DNA from: Agromyces badenianii
GTDB taxonomy: Bacteria; Actinomycetota; Actinomycetes; Actinomycetales; Microbacteriaceae
Direction: 5' to 3'
NCBI RefSeq assembly: GCF_003070885.1
Contig: NZ_CP028913.1
Span: 620,001-684,000, forward strand
DNA length: 64,000 nt
Under the pieces are notes generated by a model. It saw only the letters and a list, made by a program, of their open reading frames with translations. It had not been told where the DNA came from and did no database searches. The translations under genes were made by a program, and so were the position numbers. Shown one piece after another: positions 8,703 through 16,918 of this stretch (positions within the stretch are counted from its first letter, which is position 1; each line of letters opens with the position of its first letter).

Positions 8703-9845
8703 ATGAACACCACCACCGAACCCAGCACCGAAGTCCGCCCCTTCCGCATCGAGGTCGCCCAGGCCGAGGTCGACGACCTCCAGGAGCGACTCGCTCGCAC
8801 CCGCCTGCCGCAGCCCGCGCCGACCGACGACTGGGACGCGGGCACCCCGAACTCCTACCTCCGCGAAGCGCTCGACGCCTGGCGCGCCTTCGACTGGCGT
8901 GCCGCCGAGGCCCGCATCAACGCCGTGCCGCACTTCACGACCGAGATCGACGGGCAGCCGATCCACTTCATCCACGTGCGCTCGCCCCACCCCGGTGCGA
9001 CGCCGCTGCTGCTGGCGCACACCTACCCCGGGTCATCCGTCGACTACCTCGGCCTCATCGACCTGCTCGTCGACCCGGTGGCCCATGGCGGCCGCGCCGA
9101 AGACGCCTTCGACGTCGTGATTCCGGATGCCCCGGGCTACGGCTTCTCGAACCCGGTCGCCGAGGCCGGCTGGACCACCGCTCGCGTCGCTCGCGCCTAC
9201 GACGAGCTCATGCACCGGCTCGGGTACACAGAGTACGGCATCCACGGCTCCGACAACGGCGCACTCGTGGCCCGTGAGCTCGGCCTCGCGAACCCCGAGG
9301 GGTTCCTCGGCCTGCACGTGCTGCAGCTCTTCTCGTTCCCGAGCGGCGACCCCGCCGAGTTCGAGCAGCTCGAGCCGCAGGACTACGCGGGACTCGAGCA
9401 CATGCAGTGGTTCCAGTCGGTCGGCGGCTACAACACCATGAACGCGAGCCGCCCCCAGACCGTGGCCGTGGGGCTCAGCGACTCGCCGATCGGACTGCTC
9501 GCCTACAGCGAGCTGTTCAACTCCTTCGGCAACGGCACGGCGCTCGTCACGCTCGAGCAGATCATCACCGAGGTGAGCGTCACCTGGTTCGCGAACGCCG
9601 CAGCCGGCATGAGCCGCAGCTACCTCGACAACGCGCGCGCCGAGGCCGAGCCGCAGGTGAACGCGGCGCCGACCGGCGTGGCCGTCTTCAGAGACGACTT
9701 CCAGACGATCAAGGTCTTCGCCGCGCGCGACAACTCGAACATCGTGCACTGGAGCCGGTTCGAGACCGGCGGCCACTACGCGGCCCTCGAGGTGCCCGAA
9801 CTCGTCGCCGGCGACATCCGGGCCTTCTTCGCCGGACTGCGCTGA
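8703..9845 (+). CDS. Epoxide-hydrolase-like alpha/beta hydrolase
   Basis: A 380-residue enzyme of the microsomal/juvenile-hormone epoxide hydrolase type. It has the N-terminal EHN region (FRIEVAQAEVDDLQERLAR), the oxyanion motif HTYPGS (residues 106-111), the nucleophile elbow HGSDNGA with Asp184, and a C-terminal catalytic His in GGHYAALEVPE. An Asp nucleophile is diagnostic of epoxide hydrolase or dehalogenase chemistry rather than esterase. Start ATG 8703 follows GAAGAC; ATG 8682 is also in frame. The opposing WYL gene probably regulates it. Confidence 0.85.
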   Translation: MNTTTEPSTEVRPFRIEVAQAEVDDLQERLARTRLPQPAPTDDWDAGTPNSYLREALDAWRAFDWRAAEARINAVPHFTTEIDGQPIHFIHVRSPHPGATPLLLAHTYPGSSVDYLGLIDLLVDPVAHGGRAEDAFDVVIPDAPGYGFSNPVAEAGWTTARVARAYDELMHRLGYTEYGIHGSDNGALVARELGLANPEGFLGLHVLQLFSFPSGDPAEFEQLEPQDYAGLEHMQWFQSVGGYNTMNASRPQTVAVGLSDSPIGLLAYSELFNSFGNGTALVTLEQIITEVSVTWFANAAAGMSRSYLDNARAEAEPQVNAAPTGVAVFRDDFQTIKVFAARDNSNIVHWSRFETGGHYAALEVPELVAGDIRAFFAGLR

Positions 9846-9914
9846 GCCGCGCGCCGGGGCGACCTGGCGAACCCGAGCGGATGCCGCAGGCGCGAGTCTG
9901 CGGCATCGGCTCGT

Positions 9915-10685
9915 TCAGCTGCCGGCCGCCGAGGCGCTCGACGACGATCGTGCGGCCGCGGCATCGAGCGCGCCGCGTGCGAGCATCGTCGACCCGGCCA
10001 CCGCCGCGGGCATCGCGATCACGGCGCCGAGCGGCACCATGAAGCAGAGCTGGGTCGCGACGCCGAAGCCGAGCATCTGCGCCCGGTGCCCGCGAAGCAC
10101 GGCCTTGCGGGCGGTCGACGTGATGCCGCGGGCCTCGAAGGCGCGGCTGGTGAGCTCCCTGGCGAGCAGCCACCCCGAGAGCACCACCCCCAGCACCGGA
10201 GCGGCGACCGAACCGACGAGCGGCACGAACCCGACGAGGCCGACGACGAGGGCCGAGACGATGCCGAGCGCGATGAGGGCGACGGCGTCGCCGGCGGCGC
10301 GCCAGAACCCGGCGCCGCGATCGGGCACCTGCCCGCCGAGCTCCACCTCGACGGCCCGCCAGATGCGTTCGTAGAACGGATCGCCGACGGCGAGCGTGAG
10401 GGCCGTGAACGTCACCGCCGCGAGCAGCACGGCGCCCGCGAAGGTCACCGCGGCGATGGCGATGCGCAGCGTCGCGGTCCAGAACGCATCCCACCGCTCG
10501 GCGAACGGCGTCGCCCACTCGACGATCGCCGGCAACTGGATGCCGAGCGCGACGAGCGCCGTGAGCACGAGCACGAACACGATCGCGGCGGGGATCAGCC
10601 CGAGCAGCATGACGCCCGGCCGGCGCCCCCAGAAGCCGAAGCCGCGCAGGAGCAGGGCGGCACCGGAGAGGAATCGCCTGAGCAT
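9915..10685 (-). CDS. EI24-domain integral membrane protein
   Basis: A 256-residue membrane protein with about five hydrophobic helices, for example VMLLGLIPAAIVFVLVL and LIALGIVSALVVGLVGF. The motif DPFYERIW after the third helix and the GFWRAAGD segment are typical of the EI24/CysZ-like family. CysZ is a sulfate channel in proteobacteria, but actinobacterial members are uncharacterised, so no substrate is claimed. The C-terminus is Ala/Ser-rich. Convergent with the hydrolase, divergent from the methyltransferase at 10774. Confidence 0.8.
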   Translation of the reverse strand: MLRRFLSGAALLLRGFGFWGRRPGVMLLGLIPAAIVFVLVLTALVALGIQLPAIVEWATPFAERWDAFWTATLRIAIAAVTFAGAVLLAAVTFTALTLAVGDPFYERIWRAVEVELGGQVPDRGAGFWRAAGDAVALIALGIVSALVVGLVGFVPLVGSVAAPVLGVVLSGWLLARELTSRAFEARGITSTARKAVLRGHRAQMLGFGVATQLCFMVPLGAVIAMPAAVAGSTMLARGALDAAAARSSSSASAAGS

Positions 10686-10773
10686 CGCTCCAGCCTACGG
10701 CGCGGGGCCCGGCCCGGCCCGGGTGGCGGGTATCAGTGGCCCCAGGTTGACGCGCGCCCGCCGACGTGCTCGC

Positions 10774-11388
10774 ATGGGCCGCATGGAAGAACGGCGGCAA
10801 GCCCCGGCATCCCGTCTCATCGACGACGACGAACTCGACGACCTCGAGCGGGAGTTCGTCGGGCGACTGCGGGGGCGGGTGCTCGAGATCGGCGCGGGCG
10901 AGGGTGAGAACTTCGGCGCGCTGCATTCCGACGTCGAGTGGGTGGGGCTCGAACCGGATGCCGCACGGCGGGCCGAACTCGCGACCCGCGCCCGCGAGTG
11001 GGGCCATCGCGCCGAACCGCTCGACGCCCGGGCCGAGGCGATTCCGCTGCCCGATCACTCCGTCGACGGCGTCGTCGCGACCTACGTGCTCTGCTCGGTC
11101 GACGACCCGGCGATCGCGCTCGCCGAGGTGCGGCGGGTGCTCGCGCCGGGCGGCAGGGTGGTGTTCATCGACCACGTCGTGGCGCCCCCGCACACGGCGA
11201 AGCGCGCCGTGCAGCGTGCCGCCACGCCGTTCACGGCGAAGTTCTGCCACGGCTGCCACTGGGACCGGGACAGCGCCCGCGCGCTCGCCGAGGCGGGGTT
11301 CCTCGGCGACGACGTGCGCCCGTTGCGGGTGCGATCGATGCCGTTCGGCCCCGTGCCGACCCTGCTCTTCGACGGCCACGCCCCCTGA
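10774..11388 (+). CDS. Class I SAM-dependent methyltransferase, short
   Basis: A 204-residue enzyme resembling the METTL7/phosphatidylethanolamine N-methyltransferase-like group. The SAM loop VLEIGAGEGENFGAL is followed by VGLEPDA (acidic residue binding the ribose), PLPDHSVDGVVATYVLCSV, and RRVLAPGGRVVFIDHV. Near the end CHGCHWDRD is a conserved-looking Cys/His cluster of this group. No clear ribosome site precedes ATG 10774 or ATG 10783, so a leaderless transcript is possible. Substrate unknown. Confidence 0.8.
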   Translation: MGRMEERRQAPASRLIDDDELDDLEREFVGRLRGRVLEIGAGEGENFGALHSDVEWVGLEPDAARRAELATRAREWGHRAEPLDARAEAIPLPDHSVDGVVATYVLCSVDDPAIALAEVRRVLAPGGRVVFIDHVVAPPHTAKRAVQRAATPFTAKFCHGCHWDRDSARALAEAGFLGDDVRPLRVRSMPFGPVPTLLFDGHAP

Positions 11389-11450
11389 CCGCGGCTGGTC
11401 GAGTGGCATCGGCGGTGAGGCATCCCTCGCGCTTCGGCTAGCCTCGAATC

Positions 11451-11645
11451 ATGAGCCGCACCGTTTGGACCGTCATCGGCGTGATCGTCGCCGTCGTGAT
11501 CGCCTGGGTGCTCGTCGACGTGCTGTTCAGCCTGCTCTGGTTCATCGGCAAGCTCGCGATCGTCGCCGTGGTCGCGGTCATCGTGTTCTTCGTGCTGCGC
11601 AGCGTGTTCGGTCGCACCGGCGGGCAGGACTCGATCGAGCGCTGA
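11451..11645 (+). CDS. Small two-helix membrane protein
   Basis: 64 residues, nearly all hydrophobic: two adjoining membrane segments (VWTVIGVIVAVVIAWVLV and LLWFIGKLAIVAVVAVIVFF) then a short polar tail FGRTGGQDSIER. Similar small proteins are common in Actinobacteria without known role. It ends just before the first copy of the dispersed palindrome at 11666. Confidence 0.7.
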   Translation: MSRTVWTVIGVIVAVVIAWVLVDVLFSLLWFIGKLAIVAVVAVIVFFVLRSVFGRTGGQDSIER

Positions 11646-11665
11646 CCGCTCGCCCCCTCGCCTCA

Positions 11666-11725
11666 GGACCCTTCGTATCGCACCGGACCCGTGATATCCG
11701 TGGTCCGATGCGACACGAAGGGTCC
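11666..11725. repeat. Dispersed palindrome, copy 1
   Basis: A 60-base imperfect inverted repeat. The 24-base arms (starting GGACCCTTCGTATCG) match at 22 positions. The centre GGACCCGTGATATCC is shared in form with copies 2 and 3. It lies between convergent genes ending at 11645 and 11740 and could also act as a bidirectional terminator, though no T-tract follows. Confidence 0.8.
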
Positions 11726-11739
11726 CGTGACGGGGCCGG

Positions 11740-12570
11740 TCACGCCGTGCGGCTCGCCGCCTCGGCGTGCTCGGTCGCCCAGGTGAGGGCGTACTCGGCG
11801 ACCTCCTGCCAGCCGTCTTGGCTGACGATTCGGTGCGTGCGACCGGGGAACTCCCGGTAGTCGACGACGGCGGGGCTGCCCGTGGCGCGGTACTTCTTCA
11901 CGATCGCGCGGCCGATGGCGGGCGGCACGACGTGGTCGATCTCGCCGGTGATGACGAGCAGCGGTGCCCGGTCGGTGCGCCCGTAATCGACGTGGCTGAC
12001 GCCGCCCTTCTCGTTGAACGCGCCGGCGACGCCCTCGAAGAACACCCGGTTGTAGGAGTTCACCGCGAAGTCCTGCCAGATGCGGTCGGATGCCTCGCGG
12101 TCGAGGTCGTTGCCGAAGGTGAAGTGGAAGTGCGCCTTCGAGATCGGCTTCGCACCGTTCTTGTCGAAGGGGTTCGCGAGGATGGGGAAGCCGGTGCGCA
12201 GCGTCGACGGCGGCAGCGTGGTGATGCCGGCGGGCTGGCCGGGTGTGACCCCGACGTAGGCGACGCCGAGGCCGCGGTCGGCGAGCATCTGGGTGAGCAA
12301 GCCGCCGAAGGAGTGGCCCATGATGATCGGCTTCTCGGGAAGGGCGCGGATGATGCGCTCGTAGTGATCGGCGATCTGCGCCAGGCCGATGCCCTTCAGT
12401 GCTTCGGGGTTCGAGCGGATGTCGGCGACCTCGCGGTCGTCGATGCCGGGCCAGCCGGGAACGATGACCTCGTGGCCGCGGGCCCGGAAGTACTCGGCCC
12501 AGGTGTTCCAGCTCGCGGGGGTCATCCAGAGGCCGTGGATGAGGACGATGGGGGTCTTGGTGGCGGTCAT
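11740..12570 (-). CDS. Alpha/beta hydrolase (TetR-controlled)
   Basis: A 276-residue serine hydrolase fold protein. The oxyanion strand is VLIHGLWMTP, the nucleophile elbow GHSFGG (Ser near residue 96), the acid region ITGEIDHVVPP, and the catalytic His in FPGRTHRIV. Start ATG 12570 follows AGGAGAAGAGAC. Substrate class is unknown; the family includes esterases, lactonases and haloperoxidases. It is divergent from the TetR gene at 12693, with two operator copies between, so it is the likely regulated target. Confidence 0.85.
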   Translation of the reverse strand: MTATKTPIVLIHGLWMTPASWNTWAEYFRARGHEVIVPGWPGIDDREVADIRSNPEALKGIGLAQIADHYERIIRALPEKPIIMGHSFGGLLTQMLADRGLGVAYVGVTPGQPAGITTLPPSTLRTGFPILANPFDKNGAKPISKAHFHFTFGNDLDREASDRIWQDFAVNSYNRVFFEGVAGAFNEKGGVSHVDYGRTDRAPLLVITGEIDHVVPPAIGRAIVKKYRATGSPAVVDYREFPGRTHRIVSQDGWQEVAEYALTWATEHAEAASRTA

Positions 12571-12602
12571 GTCTCTTCTCCTGGTATGTGCGATCTCGTA
12601 GT

Positions 12603-12616
12603 AGAACGATCGTTCT
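12603..12616. promoter_or_regulatory. TetR-type operator O1
   Basis: Perfect 14-base palindrome AGAACGATCGTTCT, embedded in TAGTAGAACGATCGTTCTG. It is 33 bases before the hydrolase start and on the hydrolase side of the divergent promoter. The related O2 lies 64 bases away in opposite orientation. Confidence 0.75.
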
Positions 12617-12666
12617 GTCCGTGTCTGAGAAGTTACCCCCAACCGCGCACCGTGTCAAGCAAAAGC

Positions 12667-12680
12667 AGAAAGATCGTTCT
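12667..12680. promoter_or_regulatory. TetR-type operator O2
   Basis: AGAAAGATCGTTCT, one base different from O1. Read on the minus strand the extended site (TAGTAGAACGATCTTTCTG) matches the extended O1 at all but one base, so O1 and O2 face each other. It lies 12 bases before the TetR start at 12693, fitting autorepression. Confidence 0.72.
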
Positions 12681-12692
12681 ACTATCTTCTCT

Positions 12693-13280
12693 ATGGCAAC
12701 TCGAACGACTCCCGCCGGCACTTCGGAAGCGCGCGAGCGCCTGCTGCGCACCGCGTCCGAGCTCTTCTATCGCGAGGGCATCCACTCGGTGGGCGTCGAC
12801 CGCATCATCGGCGAGGCGGGGGTCACTCGAGCGACGTTCTACCGGCACTTCCCCGGAAAGGAGGACCTCGTCGAGGCCTACCTCGGGGTCGAGGACGCCA
12901 GCATCCGCGGCGCCTTCGCCGACGCCGAGGCATCCGGAGCCGAACCCAAGCAGCTCGTGGGTCTCGTGATCGGCGGGCTCGCCGACGACATCGCCCGCCA
13001 CCACACGCGCGGTTGCCCGTTCATCAACGCCGCCGCCGAGTATCCCGACGCCGACAGCGGCGTGCGGCAGACCGTCGCCCGGCATCGCGAGTGGTTCCGC
13101 TCCGAGCTCGAGTCGCTGCTCGCGGCGGCCGAGGTGGCGGATGCCGCAGACGCAGCCGCCCAACTGGTGCTGCTGCGCGACGCCGCCATGGTCGGCGGCT
13201 ACCTCGACGGCTGGGAGCGAGTGCGCCCGGCGTTCGTCGCCGCGGCGACCCGCGCGGCCGGCCTCGACGGCCGACCCTGA
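12693..13280 (+). CDS. TetR/AcrR family repressor
   Basis: A 195-residue regulator. The N-terminal helix-turn-helix spans about residues 10-55, with ELFYREGIHSVGVDRII and GVTRATFYRHFPGKEDLV, the classic TetR recognition region. The rest is a helical ligand/dimer domain; GCPFINAAAEYPD resembles the TetR_C_16/YxaF-like group. ATG 12693 has only a weak ribosome site (TCTTCTCT), so expression may be low. It probably represses itself and the divergent hydrolase through O1/O2. Confidence 0.9.
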   Translation: MATRTTPAGTSEARERLLRTASELFYREGIHSVGVDRIIGEAGVTRATFYRHFPGKEDLVEAYLGVEDASIRGAFADAEASGAEPKQLVGLVIGGLADDIARHHTRGCPFINAAAEYPDADSGVRQTVARHREWFRSELESLLAAAEVADAADAAAQLVLLRDAAMVGGYLDGWERVRPAFVAAATRAAGLDGRP

Positions 13281-13333
13281 CCCACCCCCGCCCGCCCTGG
13301 CCGCGGCCCGGCCCGCTCGCCCCCGGAGCCCGC

Positions 13334-13405
13334 CGTTCGGGACCACTCGTGTCGCATCGGACCCGAGATGTCCGGTGTCCCGTGCGATACGAGTGGTCCG
13401 GAACG
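13334..13405. repeat. Dispersed palindrome, copy 2
   Basis: A 72-base inverted repeat; 29-base arms starting CGTTCGGGACCACTCGTG match at 25 positions. The centre GGACCCGAGATGTCCGG follows the family core. It lies between the TetR gene (ends 13280) and the co-oriented hydrolase (13474). Confidence 0.8.
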
Positions 13406-13473
13406 GTGCGGAGGCCGTGGTCGGAGGGTCGCCGTAAGCTCGGCGGCGTGAACCTCGCGAACCGACGCCGGCG

Positions 13474-14310
13474 ATGATCACCGAGTTCGACGTGCGGCCG
13501 CCGGGTGACGGCCGAGTACTGCACGCCTTCGACACGGGCGCGGATGCCGCGGTGAGCCTCGTGCTCGTCTGGCACCACGGTTCGCCGCAGACGGGCGCCC
13601 CGCTCGACCCGGTGCTCGCCGCCGCGGCGGAGCGCGGCATCCGTCTCATCTCGTTTGCACGGCCGAGCTACGGCGGATCCTCGCCCCTGCCCGGGCGCGA
13701 TGTCGCGTCGGCGGCGGCGGATGTCGCGGCGATCGCGGATGCCGTCGGCGTCGACCGGTTCGCGACGATGGGTGCGTCGGGCGGTGCTCCCCATGCGCTC
13801 GCGTGCGCGGCGCGGCTGCCCGAGCGGGTGGTCGGAGTGGTGACGCTCGCCGGCATCGCGCCGTACACCGAGGAGTTCGACTGGTTCGGGGGCATGGCCT
13901 CGCCCGATGCGATCCGCTCGGCCTTCGAGGGCCGCGATGCCCGGGCGCGGTTCGAAGCGACCGCCGAGTTCGACCCCGAGCAGTTCGTGCCGGGCGATTG
14001 GGCCGCCCTCGAGGGCAGGTGGTCGTCGCTCGGTGCCGATGTCGGGCGCTCCGAGGTCTACGGCCCCGACGGTCTCATCGACGACGATGTCGCATTCGCC
14101 TCGTCGTGGGGTTTCGATCTCGCCGAGGTCGCGGCACCCGTGCTGCTCGTGCAGGGCAGCCTCGATCGGGTCGTGCCGCCGGCGCACGCGCAATGGATGC
14201 GCGGCCGGCTGCCGGATTCCGAGCTCTGGATGCGAGCGGGTGACGGGCACATCTCGGTGCTCGACGCGATCCCCGCGGCGATGGACTGGCTGCTCGAGCG
14301 CACGCGTTGA
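13474..14310 (+). CDS. Alpha/beta hydrolase
   Basis: A 278-residue serine hydrolase fold protein. Key points are VLVWHHGSPQTG (oxyanion region), the nucleophile elbow GASGGAP, the acid segment GSLDRVVPPAH and the catalytic His in AGDGHISVL. The substrate is unknown. No ribosome site is clear before ATG 13474; a nine-codon frame from GTG 13449 ends by overlapping this ATG and might couple translation. It sits between palindrome copies 2 and 3. Confidence 0.85.
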   Translation: MITEFDVRPPGDGRVLHAFDTGADAAVSLVLVWHHGSPQTGAPLDPVLAAAAERGIRLISFARPSYGGSSPLPGRDVASAAADVAAIADAVGVDRFATMGASGGAPHALACAARLPERVVGVVTLAGIAPYTEEFDWFGGMASPDAIRSAFEGRDARARFEATAEFDPEQFVPGDWAALEGRWSSLGADVGRSEVYGPDGLIDDDVAFASSWGFDLAEVAAPVLLVQGSLDRVVPPAHAQWMRGRLPDSELWMRAGDGHISVLDAIPAAMDWLLERTR

Positions 14311-14335
14311 CGAGCTCGCGGCACTGACGATTCGG

Positions 14336-14403
14336 CACGGGACCGGTCGTGTCGCACAGGACCCGCGATGTCACCGGTCCCGTGCGACACGAGCGGTCCG
14401 GTG
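14336..14403. repeat. Dispersed palindrome, copy 3
   Basis: A 68-base inverted repeat; 28-base arms starting CACGGGACCGGTCGTGTC match at 25 positions. The centre GGACCCGCGATGTCACC fits the family core. It lies between convergent genes ending at 14310 and 14423. Confidence 0.8.
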
Positions 14404-14422
14404 ACGAGGCCTTCGCGCCGCG

Positions 14423-15415
14423 TCAGTCGAGGGCCGCGCGCGACTCGTCGGCCGCAGCTCTCGCCTCGCGCGCCGACCTCGCGGCGCGCTCGCGCTCGCG
14501 GCCCAGCGGACGCAGCTCGCGCTCGGCGTCGGCGAGTTCGACCTCCACCTTCGCGAGGCGCTCCTCGAGGTCGTCCCGCTCCTGCGTGCGTTCGTCGACG
14601 GTCCGGCGAAGCTCGGCGATGCGCGCGTCGAGTTCGTCGAGCACCCGCTCGGCCTCACCCGCGCGTGCCTCCGACTCCCGAGCCTCCCGTTCGGCGTGTT
14701 CGGCGCGCTCCCGAGCCTCCCGCGCCTCTGCGGCGGCCCGGGCGCGCTGCTCCGCCTTCGAGGCATCGGCATCTCCGCGGCGCGGAGCTCTCGCCCCCGG
14801 TGCCTGCGACCCGCTCTCCCCTGACGACCCGCGCGCCTCGCGCGCCTCGCGCGACCCGCTCGCCCCGCTCGCCGCACCGCCGCCCCGCGACGCCGGCACG
14901 GCCTGCCCGGCACCGCCCGCGACCGCGCCATCGAGGTCGACCTCGCGCCCGACGGCCTCGAGGCCGCGCACGAGCCGGCCGCTGCGCACGGCGTCGGCGG
15001 CAGCGGCATCCGACATCGCAGCCTGCATGGTCTGCGCGACCTCGTCGAGCACCGGGCCGCGCACCGGGTTGCCGAGCTCCTCGGCGAGTTCGCCGGCGTC
15101 GCGGGCGAGCGCCGCGACGAGCTGACGGCGCTGCCGGGCGAACTGCGCGAGCGTCTCGGCGTCGAGCCCGTCTTGCGCGTCGCGAAGCCGCGCGCCGAGC
15201 TCGACGATCGAGTCGACCTGCTCGGTGCGCCGGCGCGCGAGCTGATTGACGAGCCACGCGGCGGGCGAGGGCCGGCGCAGCGCCTGGACGGCCGCCGCGA
15301 GTTCGCGGTCATCGGCCTTCGCCGCCTTGGCCTCGTCGTTGCGCGCCGCGGTGAACTCGTCGGGGAGCAATGCGTACAACTCCTCGGCGACATCGATCAG
15401 GGTTCGCGCGGGCAC
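14423..15415 (-). CDS. Hypothetical coiled-coil protein
   Basis: A 330-residue protein of unknown function. The start is GTG 15415 with GAGGA eight bases upstream. Residues 1-150 look folded and helical (for example VQALRRPSPAAWLVNQLARR). Residues 165-220 are low-complexity Gly/Ala/Ser/Arg. Residues 220-325 form a long charged coiled coil with many Ala/Glu/Arg heptads (ERVLDELDARIAELRRTV). A partly Ala/Arg repetitive DNA composition near 14830-14880 goes with the linker. Similar proteins in Microbacteriaceae are annotated only as hypothetical. Confidence 0.75.
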   Translation of the reverse strand: MPARTLIDVAEELYALLPDEFTAARNDEAKAAKADDRELAAAVQALRRPSPAAWLVNQLARRRTEQVDSIVELGARLRDAQDGLDAETLAQFARQRRQLVAALARDAGELAEELGNPVRGPVLDEVAQTMQAAMSDAAAADAVRSGRLVRGLEAVGREVDLDGAVAGGAGQAVPASRGGGAASGASGSREAREARGSSGESGSQAPGARAPRRGDADASKAEQRARAAAEAREARERAEHAEREARESEARAGEAERVLDELDARIAELRRTVDERTQERDDLEERLAKVEVELADAERELRPLGRERERAARSAREARAAADESRAALD

Positions 15416-15568
15416 GCACTCATCCTCGCCGATCGGATGCCGCCGAGGAAGGACCCCTGCTGCGGTGATCGAGCGCCCTCGGGCGGCGAGGAGAGGGGCG
15501 TGCCCGAGGGCCCGCCCCCAGGCGTAACCGTGCCCGAGACTGCCCCCGTGCCGCGATGTAATGGGTGC

Positions 15569-16264
15569 ATGCGAATCGTCGTGCTCACGGGTGCCGGCAT
15601 CTCGGCCGAGAGCGGGGTGCCGACGTTCCGCGACTCGGGCGGCCTCTGGGAGGGGCACCGCGTCGAGGACGTCGCCACGCCTGAGGGCTTCGCGCGCGAC
15701 GCCGACACGGTGCAGCGCTTCTACGATGGGCGCCGGCACGCGGTCGCGGCCGTCGTGCCGAATCCGGCGCACGAGGCGCTCGCCCGCCTCGAGACACGAC
15801 TCGGCGACGAGCTGTTGATCGTCACGCAGAACGTCGACGACCTGCACGAGCGCGCCGGCTCGAGCCGGGTCGTGCACATGCACGGCGAACTCGGGTCGGC
15901 GCTCTGCGCCGCGTGCGGCACGAGGTCGCCGGTCGCCGCCGATCTCGTCGAGCGGCCGCCGTGCGGTTCCTGCGGTGAGCGGATGCTGCGTCCCGACATC
16001 GTCTGGTTCGGCGAGATGCCCTACGAGCTCGATCGCATCGATGCCGCGCTCGCGGCCTGCGAGCGCTTCGTGGCCATCGGCACCTCGGGTGCGGTGTACC
16101 CGGCTGCGGGATTCGTGTGGACGGCAGCCGAGCGCGGCGCCGCCACGCTCGAGCTCAACCTCGCGCGGAGCGAGGTCTCGTCGCTCTTCGATGAGGTGCG
16201 GCTGGGTGCGGCGAGCGTGCTCGTGCCCGAGTGGGTCGACGAGGTGCTCGGCACGGCCTCCTGA
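15569..16264 (+). CDS. cobB: Sir2 family NAD-dependent protein deacylase (CobB, class III)
   Basis: A 231-residue sirtuin. GAGISAESGVPTFRD binds NAD+, TQNVDDLHERAG follows, and the catalytic His is in VHMHGE. Four zinc cysteines appear as CAAC and CGSC. The pair Tyr and Arg in FYDGRR is the acyl-pocket signature of class III sirtuins (CobB/SIRT5), which remove succinyl and malonyl as well as acetyl groups from lysines. Start ATG 15569; the long open frame upstream overlaps the opposing gene and is not coding. Confidence 0.93.
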   Translation: MRIVVLTGAGISAESGVPTFRDSGGLWEGHRVEDVATPEGFARDADTVQRFYDGRRHAVAAVVPNPAHEALARLETRLGDELLIVTQNVDDLHERAGSSRVVHMHGELGSALCAACGTRSPVAADLVERPPCGSCGERMLRPDIVWFGEMPYELDRIDAALAACERFVAIGTSGAVYPAAGFVWTAAERGAATLELNLARSEVSSLFDEVRLGAASVLVPEWVDEVLGTAS

Positions 16265-16340
16265 GCCGCGTTCATCGCCGTAACCGAGGCGTTCGCCGCG
16301 GCCGTGAGGCCGTGTCCCCGGCGTCGAAGCGCACTCGAGC

Positions 16341-16387
16341 GCTCAGCCGCTCAAGCCGCTCAGCCGCTCAAGCCGCTCAGCCGCTCA
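16341..16387. repeat. 17-base tandem repeat at NUDIX gene 3' end
   Basis: Two exact 17-base units GCTCAGCCGCTCAAGCC plus 13 bases of a third. The stop codon of the NUDIX gene (TGA at 16379-16377) is inside the third unit, so the array begins in the last codons and runs into the intergenic space. Confidence 0.85.
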
Positions 16388-16850
16388 CCGCGCCGAGTGC
16401 CGTGACCAGCGCATCGAGCGCGGGTCGCTGGCCGGCCACGAGCAGCTCGCGGGCCTCGGCGACGGGCATCCAGCGCGCCTCGTCGACCTCGGGGAACTCC
16501 TGGCGGCGTCCTGATCGCGGCGGCCATTCGAGTTCGAAGGTGTTCGAGCGCACCTCGGCGACGTCGAACCCGGGTGCCCGGCCCGCGAACACCCGCACGA
16601 GCTTGCCCGACGAGTAACGGAAGTCGCCGAGATCGAGGTAGTCGGCGTCGGGCGGCCGCACGCCGATCTCCTCGGCGAACTCGCGCTGCGCAGCCGCGAG
16701 CGGTGCTTCACCGTCGGTGTACTCGCCCTTGGGGATCGACCACGCGCCCGCCTGCTTCCGCGCCCAGAACGGGCCGCCCATGTGCGCGACGAACACCTCC
16801 AACCCCGGCCGCTCACGGAAGAGCAGCAGCCCCGCACTCGTCACCGGCAT
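16377..16850 (-). CDS. NUDIX hydrolase
   Basis: A 157-residue NUDIX protein. The NUDIX box is GEYTDGEAPLAAAQREFAEE followed by IGV, giving the consensus GX5EX7REXXEEXGX in full, so metal binding and catalysis should be intact. N-terminal SAGLLLFRERPGLEVFVAH and WSIPKGE are like the bacterial Ap4A/(di)nucleoside polyphosphate hydrolase-like group often labelled DNA mismatch repair protein MutT, but the substrate is unproven. Start ATG 16850. Confidence 0.88.
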   Translation of the reverse strand: MPVTSAGLLLFRERPGLEVFVAHMGGPFWARKQAGAWSIPKGEYTDGEAPLAAAQREFAEEIGVRPPDADYLDLGDFRYSSGKLVRVFAGRAPGFDVAEVRSNTFELEWPPRSGRRQEFPEVDEARWMPVAEARELLVAGQRPALDALVTALGAVSG

Positions 16851-16918
16851 CGTCCGCCTCCCGTGTCGATCGTGCCCCGGGGTAGCGTGGTGGGAGGCAT
16901 CACGCGAAGGAGGAGCCC

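Noticed and set aside
12603..12680. GAAC-GATC-GTTC sites as LexA/SOS boxes
   Set aside because: They resemble GAAC-N4-GTTC, but flanks and pairing with a TetR gene, at both divergent starts, fit a TetR operator better. No SOS gene is adjacent.
16341..16387. Tandem repeats as a CRISPR array
   Set aside because: Units are contiguous with no spacers, and no cas genes are present.
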